DNA from: Sorghum bicolor
Taxonomy: Eukaryota > Streptophyta > Magnoliopsida > Poales > Poaceae
Direction: 5' to 3'
Assembly (NCBI RefSeq): GCF_000003195.3
Contig: NC_012875.2
Coordinates: forward strand, 20,181,977-20,245,976
DNA length: 64,000 bases
The position numbers and the translations under genes are program-made. Below, piece after piece: positions 34,351-48,228 of the stretch. Within the stretch, counting starts at the first letter, position 1, and each line of letters opens with the position of its first letter. A model generated the notes under the pieces. It ran no database searches. It was not told where the DNA came from and saw only the letters and a program-made list of their open reading frames with translations.

Positions 34351-37300
34351 TGTCACACCCTGGATTTTAAAATAAGCTCAGAGTCGTCATATGTGTGCCC
34401 AGGAAGTCCACACATACAACAAAGAATAGAAATATCAGAAAAACAATGTTATATATAGCGGAAAACATATTTATATTATCACTTACAAACATCAGAGTAC
34501 GCGGAAAGAGTAGCTAAACTTCTTAGGCTCCATTCTTCTCAGGGACGGTTGACTGGGGGCTCCGTACGCCAAGCACTTCTCATAAGCTTCTAGAAAACTC
34601 CATGACATCTTTATCCTTCTTCTAAGCAGCACTTTACTACACACTGGGGGTGTGGGGAGAAATAGCAAGGGTGAGTTCATGTCGAACTCAACAAGCACAG
34701 ACGGAAAGTAATGACATGCAAGGCTTAAAACAAGGTAAAGCTGACTTGGTTTAACTGCGGTAGCATTTTAGTTGATCACTTCTAATTATGACTATTATTA
34801 GAACAACCTACTACTAATTATGAGTAGCATAAACCCAACCCTTTATTAGTGTAAGTAGTGATTAGCATCTTTTAAATGACTATCCTAATAATTATAGTAG
34901 TCCAGGGATTAACCCCAAATATTAACACAAGATAGCAATCCTGCCAACACGGAATAGCCATTCCGCCAAAACACGAGGTAGCAACCTCGCCAAGTTCCAT
35001 CTCCAATTATCTAGTAAATCCAATTTGCTCATCAAGTGAGGGTCTGGGCCACTCGTGACCGTGAGCACGGCTGATATATCAGTTTTACACTCTGCAGAGG
35101 TGTGCACGTTCACTCCAAGTCGTGATTCCCATTTGCCCGGGGTCATGACTCCCCAAAACACTGCCAAGGTGAGCAGGCAGGGTCTCACTACGAGACCTTT
35201 CACAGGGTCCAACTAATAGGATGCCACTCGCAAGTTTTTGCCGGGGCGCTCGGTAGTCGATACCCATAGCCATGGCGTACCGATCAACCGACAACTTAAT
35301 ATTCATTACCCAAGTTACTTCCTCACGCCAACCCGGAAAGTAACACCCTACTAGTGGAGGTCCTGCTAATTAGTCAAGCCAAAGCCATATAGCTTGGAGC
35401 TGCACTGTAAGTCCCAGGGGGCCGCTCCCTGACTAAGTCCTTACGGAGAGCAGAGACGGGTACGCCCGGCAAATCGGACCACCAACAGTACCCGCTCCCC
35501 CTATCACCACCATCATCACGATACTCGTAAGCATCCAACATCGCTATCACCGCAGTGACCAAAGGTTCAGCACAGTTTAAGCATCAAGTTAAGTAGAGAG
35601 TAATTCTTGTTTAAGCATGTGTATAAGATGAGTAGAGCAGCTAAGCAAACCTAGTATAGCCTAGACTACCCATATACATAACCCCAGGTGAGCAAGGAAT
35701 GGTAAGTAAAGCTAGTCATGTCCTTAGGGTTTGCATTCATTGGACACATGCATGTAAAGTAAATGACATTAATGAGTAGGTTCAAAATGATCAAACGGTG
35801 TCTGCACTTGCCTTAATTCCCGGTGTACAACTGCTCAGAATTCTTTGGCTTCTATCCTCTGATATCTATCTTCTGCTTCGACTGTCGGTCCTCAGCTCCT
35901 GATCTTCACTGTTGACGAACCACGCTTCTTCTACTCGTAGCAACCAAGCAACACAAACAGACAAACAACAATCACGACTAAGAACAGACATCAATCAAAA
36001 GAAAAGCTTTGAAATAGAGCGCACTAAACGACACGACGTGTTGCTAGCATCCCAAGAGCACAAAAACGGTTGAGAATAGAGCTATTCGTTAAACGAACAC
36101 GGCTTACGAGGTTCGAAGTGCAACGAAGAAGATCAACTATTCGCTTGATCTATTTTATTTGATGAAAAGAGGTGATAGACTTTTAAGAGAAATATCATAA
36201 AGCGAAATTAAACAAACTATAATTACAAAAGACAAAGTATAGTTCTAGTTATATTCTACTTATAAATAAAAAGGTATACATATATCATTTAAGTCATTTA
36301 AACATTTATGATTTAGGAAGCATAAAGCAAGTGAGAGCAACTAATCAAATCCTAACATGCGTCACATTTATATTAAACAAGTTATAACTAATAAAGAACC
36401 ATTTAAGTTGATATTCATAATGTTAACATTTATTTATTTATAAAAGATCTAAATTACAAACATAAGTTACTTTTAATCCAAAAAGACATTAAATAATTAT
36501 TAAACAAATTAATTATATACTTTATGTCTAACTAAAAGAATTATAATTAATAAATATTTAATTTAACATTAATCAAGTTAATATTAGATTATAAAAATAC
36601 CGAAGTGTAAACCTAAATTGTTTTTTTATTAATTAAAAATGACATTTAAAAAAATTAATCAAACTAATTATATTTATAAACATGGGACATGGAAAACAGT
36701 ATCGCTAATAGGTCATTTACGTTGCCACGATCACAAAACAATAGAAAACATGATTTTAACTCTATAGTGCTTTTAATTATAAAATTAGGTGCATATATTA
36801 ATTAATCTAATATTCAATTAAATATGAAAAAAAATATATGACATAATAAAAGTTAGCACTACTGCATAGAGCGCGACGTTACGAAACTAACGCAATTGAA
36901 ACGGAATGAAACAGAGTTAGAACGAAGGATTAGTGACCAGTGGCAAACTTGTAAATAAGAGCATCTTTTACCTTGGTCCATCTTCATCATCTCACGAATG
37001 TGCACAGAGAAGATCCTGCTGCTGGTGTACTTCGTGGGGAAGGAGGGGCTTGGCCGGGCCTCGGCTGGACGGCCAGGCAGCGCGGCGTGCCAAGCCACGG
37101 CGGCGTAGGGGCAAGCTCGCGAGTGGGACAGGGCTGCTCGGGGCAGCAGCTCCTACCCGCAACTGGCAGTGGCGGCCGGCGCCCATCCACCGTGCGCGCG
37201 AAGGATGGGGGCAGGGCTGCGGCGTGGCATTGGACGCGGGACGTGTCGCCTTGGTGTCACAGCCTGAAGGAAGGAGGGATGAGGATGACCGGTAGCAGAG

Positions 37301-38598
37301 AAAAGAACGACCATCCATGGAGCCGTTCATCGGAAAGTTCACCGGAGAAAGGAAAACAAAGAGAAAACTGTTAAACGGCCACAGATCGGAGAAAGCGAAT
37401 ATACCACGATGTAGGGAATGAAGAGGGCTACCTCGTAGTGGTGGTAGGATTCACTGGAACGCGACGAACTGATCGAAAAAGCTCGCCGGAGTGTTCGCCG
37501 GAAAAGTTCACCGGTGGAACTTCGGCATTAGATCTAGAGCAAACGGAGTGGCAGCTCGAGATAGGGTTTGTACTTCTGGAATCAGCGCGAGAAGGAGAAC
37601 GGCGGCATATATATAGGTATAGGGTTTGGAAAAGTTTCGAAATTATTAATTTCGGGATTTTAAATAAATCATTTTCAGTTCCAAAATAATTCCAGAAAAA
37701 GCTGAAATCATTTTAAACCCTGAAAAATATTTCCAAAATTCTAAAAAATTAAAGGAAAACTTTTAGAGATATATTGAGAGTGGATCAATCGAAATAAAGT
37801 TTTTGGTGTCTATAAAAAAATATTTTAGAGTGTCAAAAAATTATATTTTGCCATAGGAAAATGGGAAAAGTCACGAAAAAAGTCGAGAAAATTCTCGGGG
37901 AGGATCAAACGACATCTAAACGTGTTTTTTAAAATCTTAGCACACACAAAAATAATAAACTCAAGCAAGAGACAAGCATCACATCAACAAAAGTCTGTCT
38001 AATTAATTCAAAAACATTTGACAAGCACCACTTTTCTTTGATAAAAACATATAGAAATCTAAACTATTGTTGACAAATTTTATCCATATATTGAAACCAT
38101 TCATTTTATTTAGTATTTTCTAATAACAACCCGAAATAAGAATTTTAGGGTGTTATAGATCTACCCCACTTAACATGAATCTCGTCCCGAGATTCGGAAA
38201 GACTTGGGAGAAAGATGAAATAGATCATCAAAGTTGAGTGTGAGAATTTTTTTTTGTTATAAGAAATGATAAAAGGAAAAAAAATTAACAAGGGTCGATA
38301 GAGAAATGACAAAAATGATCCTATGGTGCTCACCATTTCCTTGATTCAAGATTTACGAGAGATGTGATGAAAGAACTAAAGACTACCAAAAGTTGACAAG
38401 GATGTTAACGATAGATTGATGAAAGGATTAAGGATTTAATAAAGACAAGGATTGATCTCCATGATTCTTATCGAGCTTTAAGACATGTGGTCAAAGGATT
38501 GAAGGTCAACATATATTGGAAAGAAAGATATAAGAATGTTAAAAAATAGATAAAGATTGATCATCGGGTCTTCACACTACGAGGTGTAAAGACAAAGA
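34351..38598 (-). mobile_element. Truncated Tekay/Del-type gypsy element: one LTR and a scrap of interior, minus strand
   Basis: On the - strand an LTR starts at 38157 (TATAACACCC, with the expected TG changed to TA) and ends ...GGGTGTGACA at 34351; it is 3,807 bp. The purine tract AAGTGGGGTAG (38171-38161) precedes it, so this is the 3' LTR. About 430 bp of non-coding interior (38172-38598) remains before the sequence drops straight into satellite. The LTR has the layout of long Tekay/Del LTRs: a GC-rich block at about 36970-37570, an AT-rich block, and a GAGTTCGACATGAACTC-type motif near 34690. No target duplication is found because the far end is lost. ORFs in the GC-rich block are chance. 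Confidence 0.82.
38161..38171 (-). other. Polypurine tract of the truncated Tekay-type element
   Basis: AAGTGGGGTAG on the - strand lies three bases before the LTR start, giving the element its direction. Confidence 0.7.
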
Positions 38599-41500
38599 GC
38601 ACCCGATGGAACTACTTGATGACGTGTGTCATATGGAATCTCACTTGGTCTGTTTAGAAATAGTGTTAGTTTCGGTGCATCATATGTGCATGGTTTGCAC
38701 CTAATGCACCATAGTCTAAGAAACCATTTTGGAAGCACCTGTTGGTACTTCAGTGAAGATACTCAAGTGGAAGCTCGGTTTGATCTGTTTGGAGATAGTG
38801 CTAATCTTGATGCAAGATAGGTGCATGATTTGCAAGGAACATACCATATGTGTAGAAATCATTTTGGACACACCCACCAAGATGACGTGTGTCATATGGA
38901 ATCTTGCTTCGGTCCGTTTGTAGACATTGTAAGTTTTAGTGCAAGATAGGTGCACAGTTTGCGCCTAATGCACTATAGTCTAAGAAACCATTTTGGACGC
39001 ACTATTTGGTACTCTTGGGTGAAGAGGCTCAAGTGGGAGCATGGTTCGGTCAGTTTGGAGATAATGCTAATCCTTATGCAAGGTAGGTGCACGGTTTGCA
39101 TGGAACATACCATTTGCTTGGAAATCAATTTGGATCCACCCGATGGAACTCCTTGATGACGTGTGTCATATGGAATCTCACTTTGGCCTCTTTAGAAATA
39201 TTGTTAGTTTCGGTGTAAGACATGTGCATGGTTTGCGCCTAATGCACCATAGTCTAAGAAACCATTTTGGAAGCACCTGTTGGTACTTCGGTGATTAGGC
39301 TCAAGTGGAAGCTCGGTTTGATATGTTTGGAGATAGTGCTAATCTTGATGCAAGATAGGTGCATGATTTGCAAGGAACATAGCATACGCTTAGAAATCAA
39401 TTTGGACGCACCCAATGGAACTCCTAGATGACGTGTGTCATATGGAATCTTGCTTCGGTTCGTTTGTAGACATTGTAAGTTTTAGTGCAAGATAGGTGCA
39501 CAGTTTGCGCCTAATGCACCATAGTCTAAGAAACCATTTTAGATGCACTATTTGGTACTCTTGGATGAAGAGGCTCAAGAGGAAGCTTGATTCAGTCAGT
39601 TTGGAGATAGTGCTAATCCTTATGCAAGGTAGGTGCCTGAAGCTTGATTCAGTCAGTTTGGAGATAGTGCTAATCCTTATGCAAGGTAGGTGCATGGTTT
39701 GCATGGAACATACCATATGCTTAGAAACCAATTAGGACGCACCTGATAAAACTCCTTGATGATTTGTGTCATATGGAATCTTGCGTCGGTTCGTTTAGAG
39801 ACAGTGTTAGTTTTGGTAGAAGATATGTGCACGGTTTACGCCTAATGCACTATAGGCTAAGAAACAATTTTAGACGCACCCGATGGTACTCGTAGTTGAA
39901 GAGGCTCAAGTGGAGGCCCGATTTGGTCTGTCCGGATATAGTGCTAATCTTGATGCAATATAGTTGCACAGTTTGCATGCAACGTACCACATGTTAAGAA
40001 ATCAATTTGGACGCACTCAATGGAACTCCAAGATGACGTGTGTCGAATGGAATCTCGCTTCGGTCTGTTTGGAGACAATGTTAGTTTCGGTGTAAGATAG
40101 GTGTATAGTTTGTGCATAATGCACCATAGTCTAAGAAACCATTTTTGACACACCTGTTTGTACTCCTAGATGAAGAGGCTCAAGTGGAAGCTTGGTTCGG
40201 TCTGTTTGGAGATAATGCTAATCTTGATGCAAGATAGGTGCACGGTTTGCATGGAACATACCATATGCTTGGAAATCAATTTGGATGCACCCATTGGAAC
40301 TTCTTGATGACGTGTGTCATATGGAATCTCACTTTGGTCTATTTAGAAATAGTGTTAGTTTCGGTGCAAGATATGTGCATGGTTTGCGCCTAATGCACCA
40401 CAGTCTAAGAAACCATTTTGGAAGCACCTGTTGGTACTTCGGTGAAGAGGCTCAAGTGGAAGCTCGGTTTGATAAGTTTGGAGATAGTGCTAATCTTGAT
40501 GCAAGATAGGTGCATGATTTTTAAGGAACATACCATATGCTTAGAAATCAATTTGAACGCACCCAATGGAACACCTAGATGACGTGTGTCATATGGAGTC
40601 TTGCTTCGGTCCGTTTGTAGACATTGTAAGTTTTATTGCAAGATAGGTGCACAGTTTGTGCCTAATGCACCATAGTCTAAGAAACCATTTTAGATGCACT
40701 ATTTGGTACTCTTGGGTGAAGAGGCTCAAGTGGAAGCTTAGTTCAATTAGATTGGAGATAGTGCTAATCCTTATGCAAGGTAGGTGCATGGTTTGCGTGG
40801 AACATACCATATGCTTGGAAATGAATTTGGATGCACCCGATGGAACACCATGACGACGTGTGTCATATGGAATCTCGCTTTGGTCCATTTGGAGACATTG
40901 TTAGTTTCGGTGCAAGATAGGTGCACAGTTTGCACCTAATGCACCATAGTCTAAGAAACCATTTTGGACGCAGTTGTTGGTACTCCTAGGTGAAGGGGCT
41001 CAAGTGGATGCTCGGTTCGGTCCGTTTGGAGATAGTGCTAATCTTGATGCAAGATAGGTGCACGGTTTGCATGGAACATACCATATGCTTGGAAATCAAT
41101 TTGGATGCACCCGATGGAACTCCTTGATGACGTGTGTCATTTGGAATCTCACTTGGTCTGTTTAGAAATAGTGTTAGTTTCAGTGCATCATATGTGCATG
41201 GTTTGCACCTAATGCACCATAGTCTAAGAAACCATTTTGTAAGCACCTGTTGGTACTTCAGTGAAGAGACTCAAGTGGAAGCTCGGTTTGATCTGTTTGG
41301 AGATAGTGCTAATCTTGATGCAAGATAGGTGCATGATTTGTAAGGAACATACCATATGTGTAGAAATCAATTTGGACACACCCACCAAGATGACGTGTGT
41401 CATACGGAATCTTGCTTCGGTCCGTTTGTAGACATTGTAAGTTTTAGTGCAAGATAGGTGCACAGTTTGCGCCTAATGCACTATAGTCTAAGAAACTATT

Positions 41501-44500
41501 TTGGACGCACTATTTGGTACTCTTGGGTGAAGAGGCTCAAGTGGGAGCTTGGTTCGTTCAGTTTGGAGATAATGCTAATCCTTATGCAAGGTAGGTGCAC
41601 GGTTTGCATGGAACATACCATTTGCTTGGAAATCAATTTGGATCCACCCGATGGAACTCCTTGATGACGTGTGTCATATGGAATTTCACTTTGGTCTCTT
41701 TAGAAATATTGTTAGTTTCGGTGTAAGACATGTGCATGGTTTGCGCCTAATGCACCATAGTCTAAGAAACCATTTTGGAAGCACATGTTGGTACTTCGGT
41801 GATTAGGCTCAAGTGGAAGCTCGGTTTGATATGTTTGGAGATAGTGCAAATCTTGATGCAAGATAGGTGCATGATTTGCAAGGAACATAGCATACGCTTA
41901 GAAATCAATTTGGACGCACCCAATGGAACTCCTAGATGACGTGTGTCATATGGAATCTTGCTTCGGTTCGTTTGTAGACATTGTAAGTTTTAGTGCAAGA
42001 TAGGTGCACAGTTTGCGCCTAATGCACCATAGTCTAAGAAACCATTTTAGATGCACTATTTGGTACTCTTGGATGAAGAGGCTCAAGTGGAAGCTTGATT
42101 CAGTCAGTTTGGAGATAGTGCTAATCCTTATGCAAGGTTGGTGCATGGTTTGCATGGAACATACCATATGCTTAGAAACCAATTAGGACGCACCTGATAA
42201 AACTCCTTGATGATTTGTGTCATATGGAATCTTGCTTCGATTCGTTTAGAGACAGTGTTAGTTTTGGTAGAAGATATGTGCACGGTTTACGCCTAATGCA
42301 CTATAGGCTAAGAAACAATTTTAGACGCACCCGATGGTACTCGTAGTTGAAGAGGCTCAAGTGGATGCCCGATTTGGTCTGTCCAGATATAGTGCTAATC
42401 TTGATGCAAGATAGTTGCACAGTTTGCATGCAACGTACCACATGTTAAGAAATCAATTTGGACGCACCCAATGGAACTCCAAGATGACGTGTGTCGAATG
42501 GAATCTCGCTTCGGTCTGTTTGGAGACAATGTTAGTTTCGGTGCAAGATAGGTGTATAGTTTGTGCATAATGCACCATAGTCTAAGAAACCATTTTTGAC
42601 ACACCTGTTTGTACTCCTAGATGAAGAGGCTCAAGTGGAAGCTTGGTTCGGTCTGTTTGGAGATAATGCTAATCTTGATGCAAGATAGGTGCACGGTTTG
42701 CATGGAACATACCATATGCTTGGAAATCAATTTGGATGCACCCATTGGAACTTCTTGATGACGTGTGTCATATGGAATCTCACTTTGGTCTATTTAGAAA
42801 TAGTGTTAGTTTCGGTGCAAGATATGTGCATGGTTTGCGCCTAATGCACCATAGTCTAAGAAACCATTTTGGAAGCACCTGTTGGTACTTCGGTGAAGAG
42901 GCTCAAGTGGAAGCTCAGTTTGATAAGTTTGGAGATAGTGCTAATCTTGATGCAAGATAGGTGCATGATTTTTAAGGAACATACCATATGCTTAGAAATC
43001 AATTTGAATGCACCCAATGGAACACCTAGATGACGTGTGTCATATGGAGTCTTGCTTCGGTCCGTTTGTAGACATTGTAAGTTTTATTGCAAGATAGGTG
43101 CACAGTTTGTGCCTAACGCACCATAGTCTAAGAAACCATTTTGGATGCACTATTTGGTACTCTTGGGTGAAGAGGCTCAAGTGGAAGCTTAGTTCAGCTA
43201 GATTGGAGATAGTGCTAATCCTTATGCAAGGTAGGTGCATGGTTTGCGTGGAACATACCATATGCTTGGAAATGAATTTGGATGCACCCGATGGAACTCC
43301 ATGACGACGTGTGTCATATGGAATCTCGCTTTGGTCCATTTGGAGACATTGTTAGTTTCGGTGCAAGATAGGTGCACAGTTTGCACCTAATGCACCATAG
43401 TCTAAGAAACCATTTTGGACGCAGTTGTTGGTACTCCTAGGTGAAGGGGCTCAAGTGGATGCTCGGTTCGGTTCGTTTGGAGATAGTGCTAATCTTGATG
43501 CAAGATAGGTGCACGGTTTGCATGGAACATACCATATGCTTGGAAATCAATTTGGACGCACCCGATGGAACTCCTTGATGACATGTGTCATTTGGAATCT
43601 CACTTTGGTCTGTTTAGAAATGGTGTTAGTTTTGGTACAAGATATTTGCATGCTTTGCGCCTAATGCACCATAGTCTAAGAAACCATTTTGGAAGCACCT
43701 GTTGCTACTTCGATGAAGAGGCTCAAGTGGAAGCTCGGTTTGATCTGTTTGGAGATAGTGCTAATCTTGATGCAAGATAGGTGCATGATTTGCAAGGATT
43801 ATACCATATGCTTAGAAATCAACTTGGGCGCACCCAATGGAACTCCAAGATGACGTGTGCATATGGAATCTTGCTTCGGTCCGTTTGTAGACATTGTATG
43901 TTTTTGTGCAAGATAGGTGCAAAGTTTGTGCCTAATGCACCATAGTCTAAGAAACCATTTTGGTTGCACTATTTGGTACTCTTGGGTGAAGAGGCTCAAG
44001 TGGAAGCTTGGTTCGGTCAGTTTGGCGATAGTGCTAATCCTTATGCAAGGTAGGTGCATGGTTTGCATGGAACATACCATATGCTTGGAAATCAATTTCG
44101 TTGCACCCGATGGAACTTCGTGACAACGCGTGTCATATGGAATCTCGCTTCGGTCCATTTGGAGACATTGTTAGTTTCGGTGCAAGATAGGTGCACAGTT
44201 TGCACGTAATGTACCATAGTCTAAGAAACCATTATGGACGCACTTGTTGGTACTCCTAGGTGAAGGGGCTCAAGTGGATGCTCGGTTCGGTCTGTTTGGA
44301 GATAGTGCTAATCTTGATGCAAGATAGGTGCACGGTTTGCATGGAATATACCATATGCTTGGAAATTAATTTGGATGCACCCGATGGAACTCCTTGATGA
44401 TGTGTGTCATATGGAATCTCACTTTGGTCTGTTTAGAAATATTGTTAGTTTCAGTGCAAGATATGTGCATGGTTTGCGCCTAATGCACCATAGTCTAAGA

Positions 44501-47500
44501 AACCATTTTGGAAGCACCTGTTGGTACTTCTGTGAAGAGGCTCAAGTGGAAGCTTGGTTTGATTGTTTGGAGATAGTGCTAATCTTGATGCAAGATAGGT
44601 GCATGAGTTGCAAGGAACATACCATATGTTTAGAAATCAATTTGGAGACTCCAAATGGAACTCCTAGATGACGTGTGTCATATGGAATCTTGCTTCGGTC
44701 CGTTTGTAGACATTGTAAGTTTTAGTGCAAGATAGGTGCACAGTTTGCGCCTAATGCACCATAGTCTAAGAAATCATTTTGGATGCACTATTTGGTACTC
44801 TTGGGTGAAGAGGATCAAGTGGAAGCTTGGTTCGGTTAGCTTGGAGATAGTGCTAATCCTTATGCAAGGTAGGTGAATGGTTTGCATGGAACATACCATA
44901 TGCTTGGAAATCAATTTGGACGCACCCGATGGAACTCCTTGACGACGTGTGTCATATGGAATCTCGCTTCGATCCATTTGAAGACATTGTTAGTTCGGTG
45001 CAAGATAGGTGCACAGTTTGCACCTAATGCACCAAAGCCTAAGAAACCATTTTGGACGCACTTGTTGGCTCAAGTGGATGCTCGGTTTAGTCTGTTTGGA
45101 GATAGTGCTAATCTTGATTCAAGATAGGTGCACGGTTTGCATGGAACATACCAAATGCATGGAAATCAATCTGGACGCACATGATGGAACTCCTAGATGA
45201 CGTGTGTCATACAAAATCTTGCTTTGGTCTGCTTGGAGATAGTGTTAGTTTCGGTGCAAGATAGGAGCAAAGTTTGCACATAATGCAGCATAGGCTAAGA
45301 AACCATTTTGGACGCACCTGATGGTACTCCTAGGTAAAAGGCTCAAGTGAAAGCTCGGTTTGGTCTATTTGGAGATAGTGCTAATCTTGATGCAAGATAG
45401 ATGCACGGTACGCATGGAACGTACCATATGCTTAGAAATTAATTTGGACACACCCGATAGAACTCCTTGATGACGTGTGTCATATGGAATCTCGCTTTGG
45501 TGTGCTTAGAGATAGTATTAGTTTCGGTGCAAGATATGTGCACGGTTTGCGCCTAATGCACCAAAGTCTAAGAAACCATTTTAGAAGCACCTATCGGTAC
45601 TCCTAGGTGAAGAGGCTCAACTGGAGGCTCGGTTTGGTCTGTTTACAGATAGTGCTAATGTTGATGGAAGATAGGTGCACGATTTGCATGGAACATACCA
45701 TATGCTCAGAAATCAATTTGGACGCACCAGATGGAACTCCTAGATGACATGTGTCATATGGAATCTCACTTCGGTCCGTTTAGAGATAGTGTTATTTTTG
45801 GTGCAAGATAGGTGCACAGATTGCACCTACCATAGGATAAGAAACTATTTCGGACGCACCCGATGGTACTCCTAGGTCAAGTGGCTCAAGTGAAAGCTCA
45901 ATTTGGTTTGTTTGGAGATAGTGCTAATCTTGATGCAAGATAGATGCACAGTTTGCTTGGAACATACGATATGCTTAAAAACCAATTAGGACGCACCTGA
46001 TATAACTCCTTGATGATTTGTGTCATATGGAATCTTGCTTCGGTTTGTTTAGAGACAGTGTTAGTTTTTGGTAGAACATATGTGCACGATTTACGCCTAA
46101 TGCACCATAGGCTAAGAAACCATTTTAGACGCACCTGATGGTACTCGTAGTTGAAGAGGCTCATGTGGAGGCTCGATTTGCTCTGTTCGGATATAGTGCT
46201 AATCTTGATGCAAGATAGTTGCACAGTTTGAATGCAATGTACCATATGTTAAGAAATCAAATTGAATGCACCCAATTGAACTCCTAGATGACGTGTGTCA
46301 TATGGAACCTCGCTTCGGTCTGTTTGTAGACAATATTAGTTTCGGTGCAAGATAGGTGCATAGTTTGTGCCTAATGCAACGTAGTCTAAGAAAACATTTT
46401 TGACACACCTATTTGTACTCCTAGATGAAGAGGCTCAAGTGGACTCTCGGTTCGGTCTGTTTGGATATAGTGCTAATCTTGATGCAAGATAGGTGCACGG
46501 TTTGCATGGAACATACCATATGCTTGGAAATCAATTTGGATGCACCCGATGGAACTCCTTGATGACGTGTGTTATATGTAATCTCACTTTGGTCTGTTTA
46601 GAAATATTGTCAGTTTTGGTGCAAGATTTGTGCATGGTTTGCGCGTAATGTACCATAGTCTAAGAAACCATTTTGGAAGCAGCTGTTGGTACTTCGGTGA
46701 AGAGGCTCAAGTGGAAGCTCGGTTTGATCTATTTGGAGATAGTGCTAATCTTGATGCAAGATAGGTGCATGATTTGCAAGGAACATACCATATGCTTAGA
46801 AAGCAATTTGGACGCACCCAATGGAACTCCTAGATGACATGTGTCATATGGAATATTGCTTCGGTCAGTTTGTAGATATTGTAAGTTTTAGTGCAAGATA
46901 GGTGCACACTTTGCGCCTAATGCACCATAGTCTAAGACACCATTTTGGACACACTTGTTGGTACTCCTAGGTGAAGGGGCTCAAGTGGATGCTCGGTTCG
47001 GTCTGTTTGGAGATAGTGCTAATCTTGATGCAAGATAGGTGCACGGTTTGCATGGAACATACCATATGCTTGTAAATCAATTTGGATGCACCCGATGGAA
47101 CTCCTTGATGACGTGTGTCATATGGAATCTCACTTTGGTCTGTTTAGAAATATTGTTAGTTTCGGTGCAAGATTTGTGCATGGTTTGCGCCTAATGCACC
47201 ATAGTCTAAGAAACCATTTTGGAAGCACCTGTTGGTACTTCGGTGAAGAGGCTCAAGTGGAAGCTCGGTTTGATATGTTTGGAGATAGTGCTAATCTTGA
47301 TGCAAGATAGGTGCACAATTTACAAGGAACATACCATATGCTTAGAAATCAATCTGGACACACATGATGGAACTCCTAGATGACGTGTGTCATAGAAAAT
47401 CTTGATTTGGTATGCTTGGAGACAGTGTTAGTTTTGGTGCAAGATAGATGCACGGTCTGCATGGAACATACCATATGCTTAGAAATTAATTTGGACACAC

Positions 47501-47754
47501 CCGATAGAACTCCTTGATGACGTGTGTCATATGGAATCTCACTTTGGTGTGCTTAGAGATAGTATTAGTTTTGGTGCAAGATATGTGCACCGTTTGCGCC
47601 TAATGCACCAAAGTCTCAGAAACCATTTTGGAAGCACCTGTTGGTACTCCTAGGTGAAGAGGCTCAAGTGGAGGCTCGGTTCGGTCTGTTTAGAGATAGT
47701 GCTAATCTTGATGGAAGATAGGTACCCGATTTGCTTGGAACATACCATATGCTC
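38599..47754 (+). repeat. 137-bp satellite, forward array (9.2 kb)
   Basis: It starts mid-monomer at GCACCCGATGG and runs to the assembly gap. It holds the two-copy 2.45-kb HOR and then mixed dimers. Between the last satellite base before the Tekay fragment (34350) and the first after it, about 50 bp of a monomer are missing. Confidence 0.92.
38641..43600 (+). repeat. Two tandem copies of a ~2.45-kb (about 18-monomer) HOR
   Basis: Copy 1 is about 38641-41148 and copy 2 about 41149-43600. Rare variants are shared at fixed offset, for example the shortened TCACTTGGTCTGTTTAG at 38641 and 41149. The offset is 2,508 bp at the left and 2,451 bp at the right. The 57-bp difference is a small tandem duplication present only in copy 1 (about 39583-39696, containing CTTATGCAAGGTAGGTGC twice). 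The copies are nearly identical by eye. After 43600 the match weakens. Confidence 0.85.
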
Positions 47755-47854
47755 NNNNNNNNNNNNNNNNNNNNNNNNNNNNNNNNNNNNNNNNNNNNNN
47801 NNNNNNNNNNNNNNNNNNNNNNNNNNNNNNNNNNNNNNNNNNNNNNNNNNNNNN
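47755..47854. other. Assembly gap, 100 N
   Basis: Exactly 100 N, the conventional placeholder for a gap of unknown size. The left flank is forward satellite; the right flank is the start of a Tekay-type LTR read on the - strand. Confidence 0.99.
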
Positions 47855-47977
47855 AAAACACATTTTTGCATGGAATGTCATGGCTCAAGTGAGATGATGA
47901 TCATGATATGCTTTGAGTAGATGATGATGCTCATGCTACTCACATGATTGATGCAACCATAACACTTGGGTGTTACA
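47855..47977 (-). mobile_element. Fragment of a Tekay-type LTR start, minus strand
   Basis: 123 bp whose - strand begins TGTAACACCCAAGTG at 47977. It matches the first 123 bp of the LTR at 48229 with six substitutions and is cut by the gap. The next satellite bases (CAAGA, 47978-47982) are the reverse complement of the target duplication TCTTG used by the other copy. Confidence 0.85.
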
Positions 47978-48228
47978 CAAGATAGGTGCATGATTTGCAT
48001 GGAACATGCCATATGCTCATAAATCAATTTGGACGCACCAGATGGAACTCCTAGATGACATGTGTCATATGCAAACCGGTTACCTATCTTGCACCGAAAC
48101 TAACACTGTCTCCAAACGGACCGAAGTGAGATTCCATACGACACATGTCATCTAGGAGTTCCATCTGGTGCGTCCAAATTGATTTATGAGCATATGGCAT
48201 GTTCCATGCAAATCATGCACCTATCTTG
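47978..48228. repeat. Satellite island with strand switch (inverted repeat)
   Basis: 47978-48071 is forward satellite and 48072-48228 is reverse satellite. 47978-48071 is the reverse complement of 48135-48228 with one mismatch, with 63 bp between the arms. The pairing continues outward into the two LTR starts (47855-47977 and 48229-48351). The last five bases, TCTTG at 48224-48228, are the left target duplication of the element at 48229. Confidence 0.88.

Noticed and set aside
36859..37374. ORFs of 67-133 residues in a GC-rich stretch
   Set aside because: Same situation in the other Tekay-type LTR; no domain and no consistent frame.
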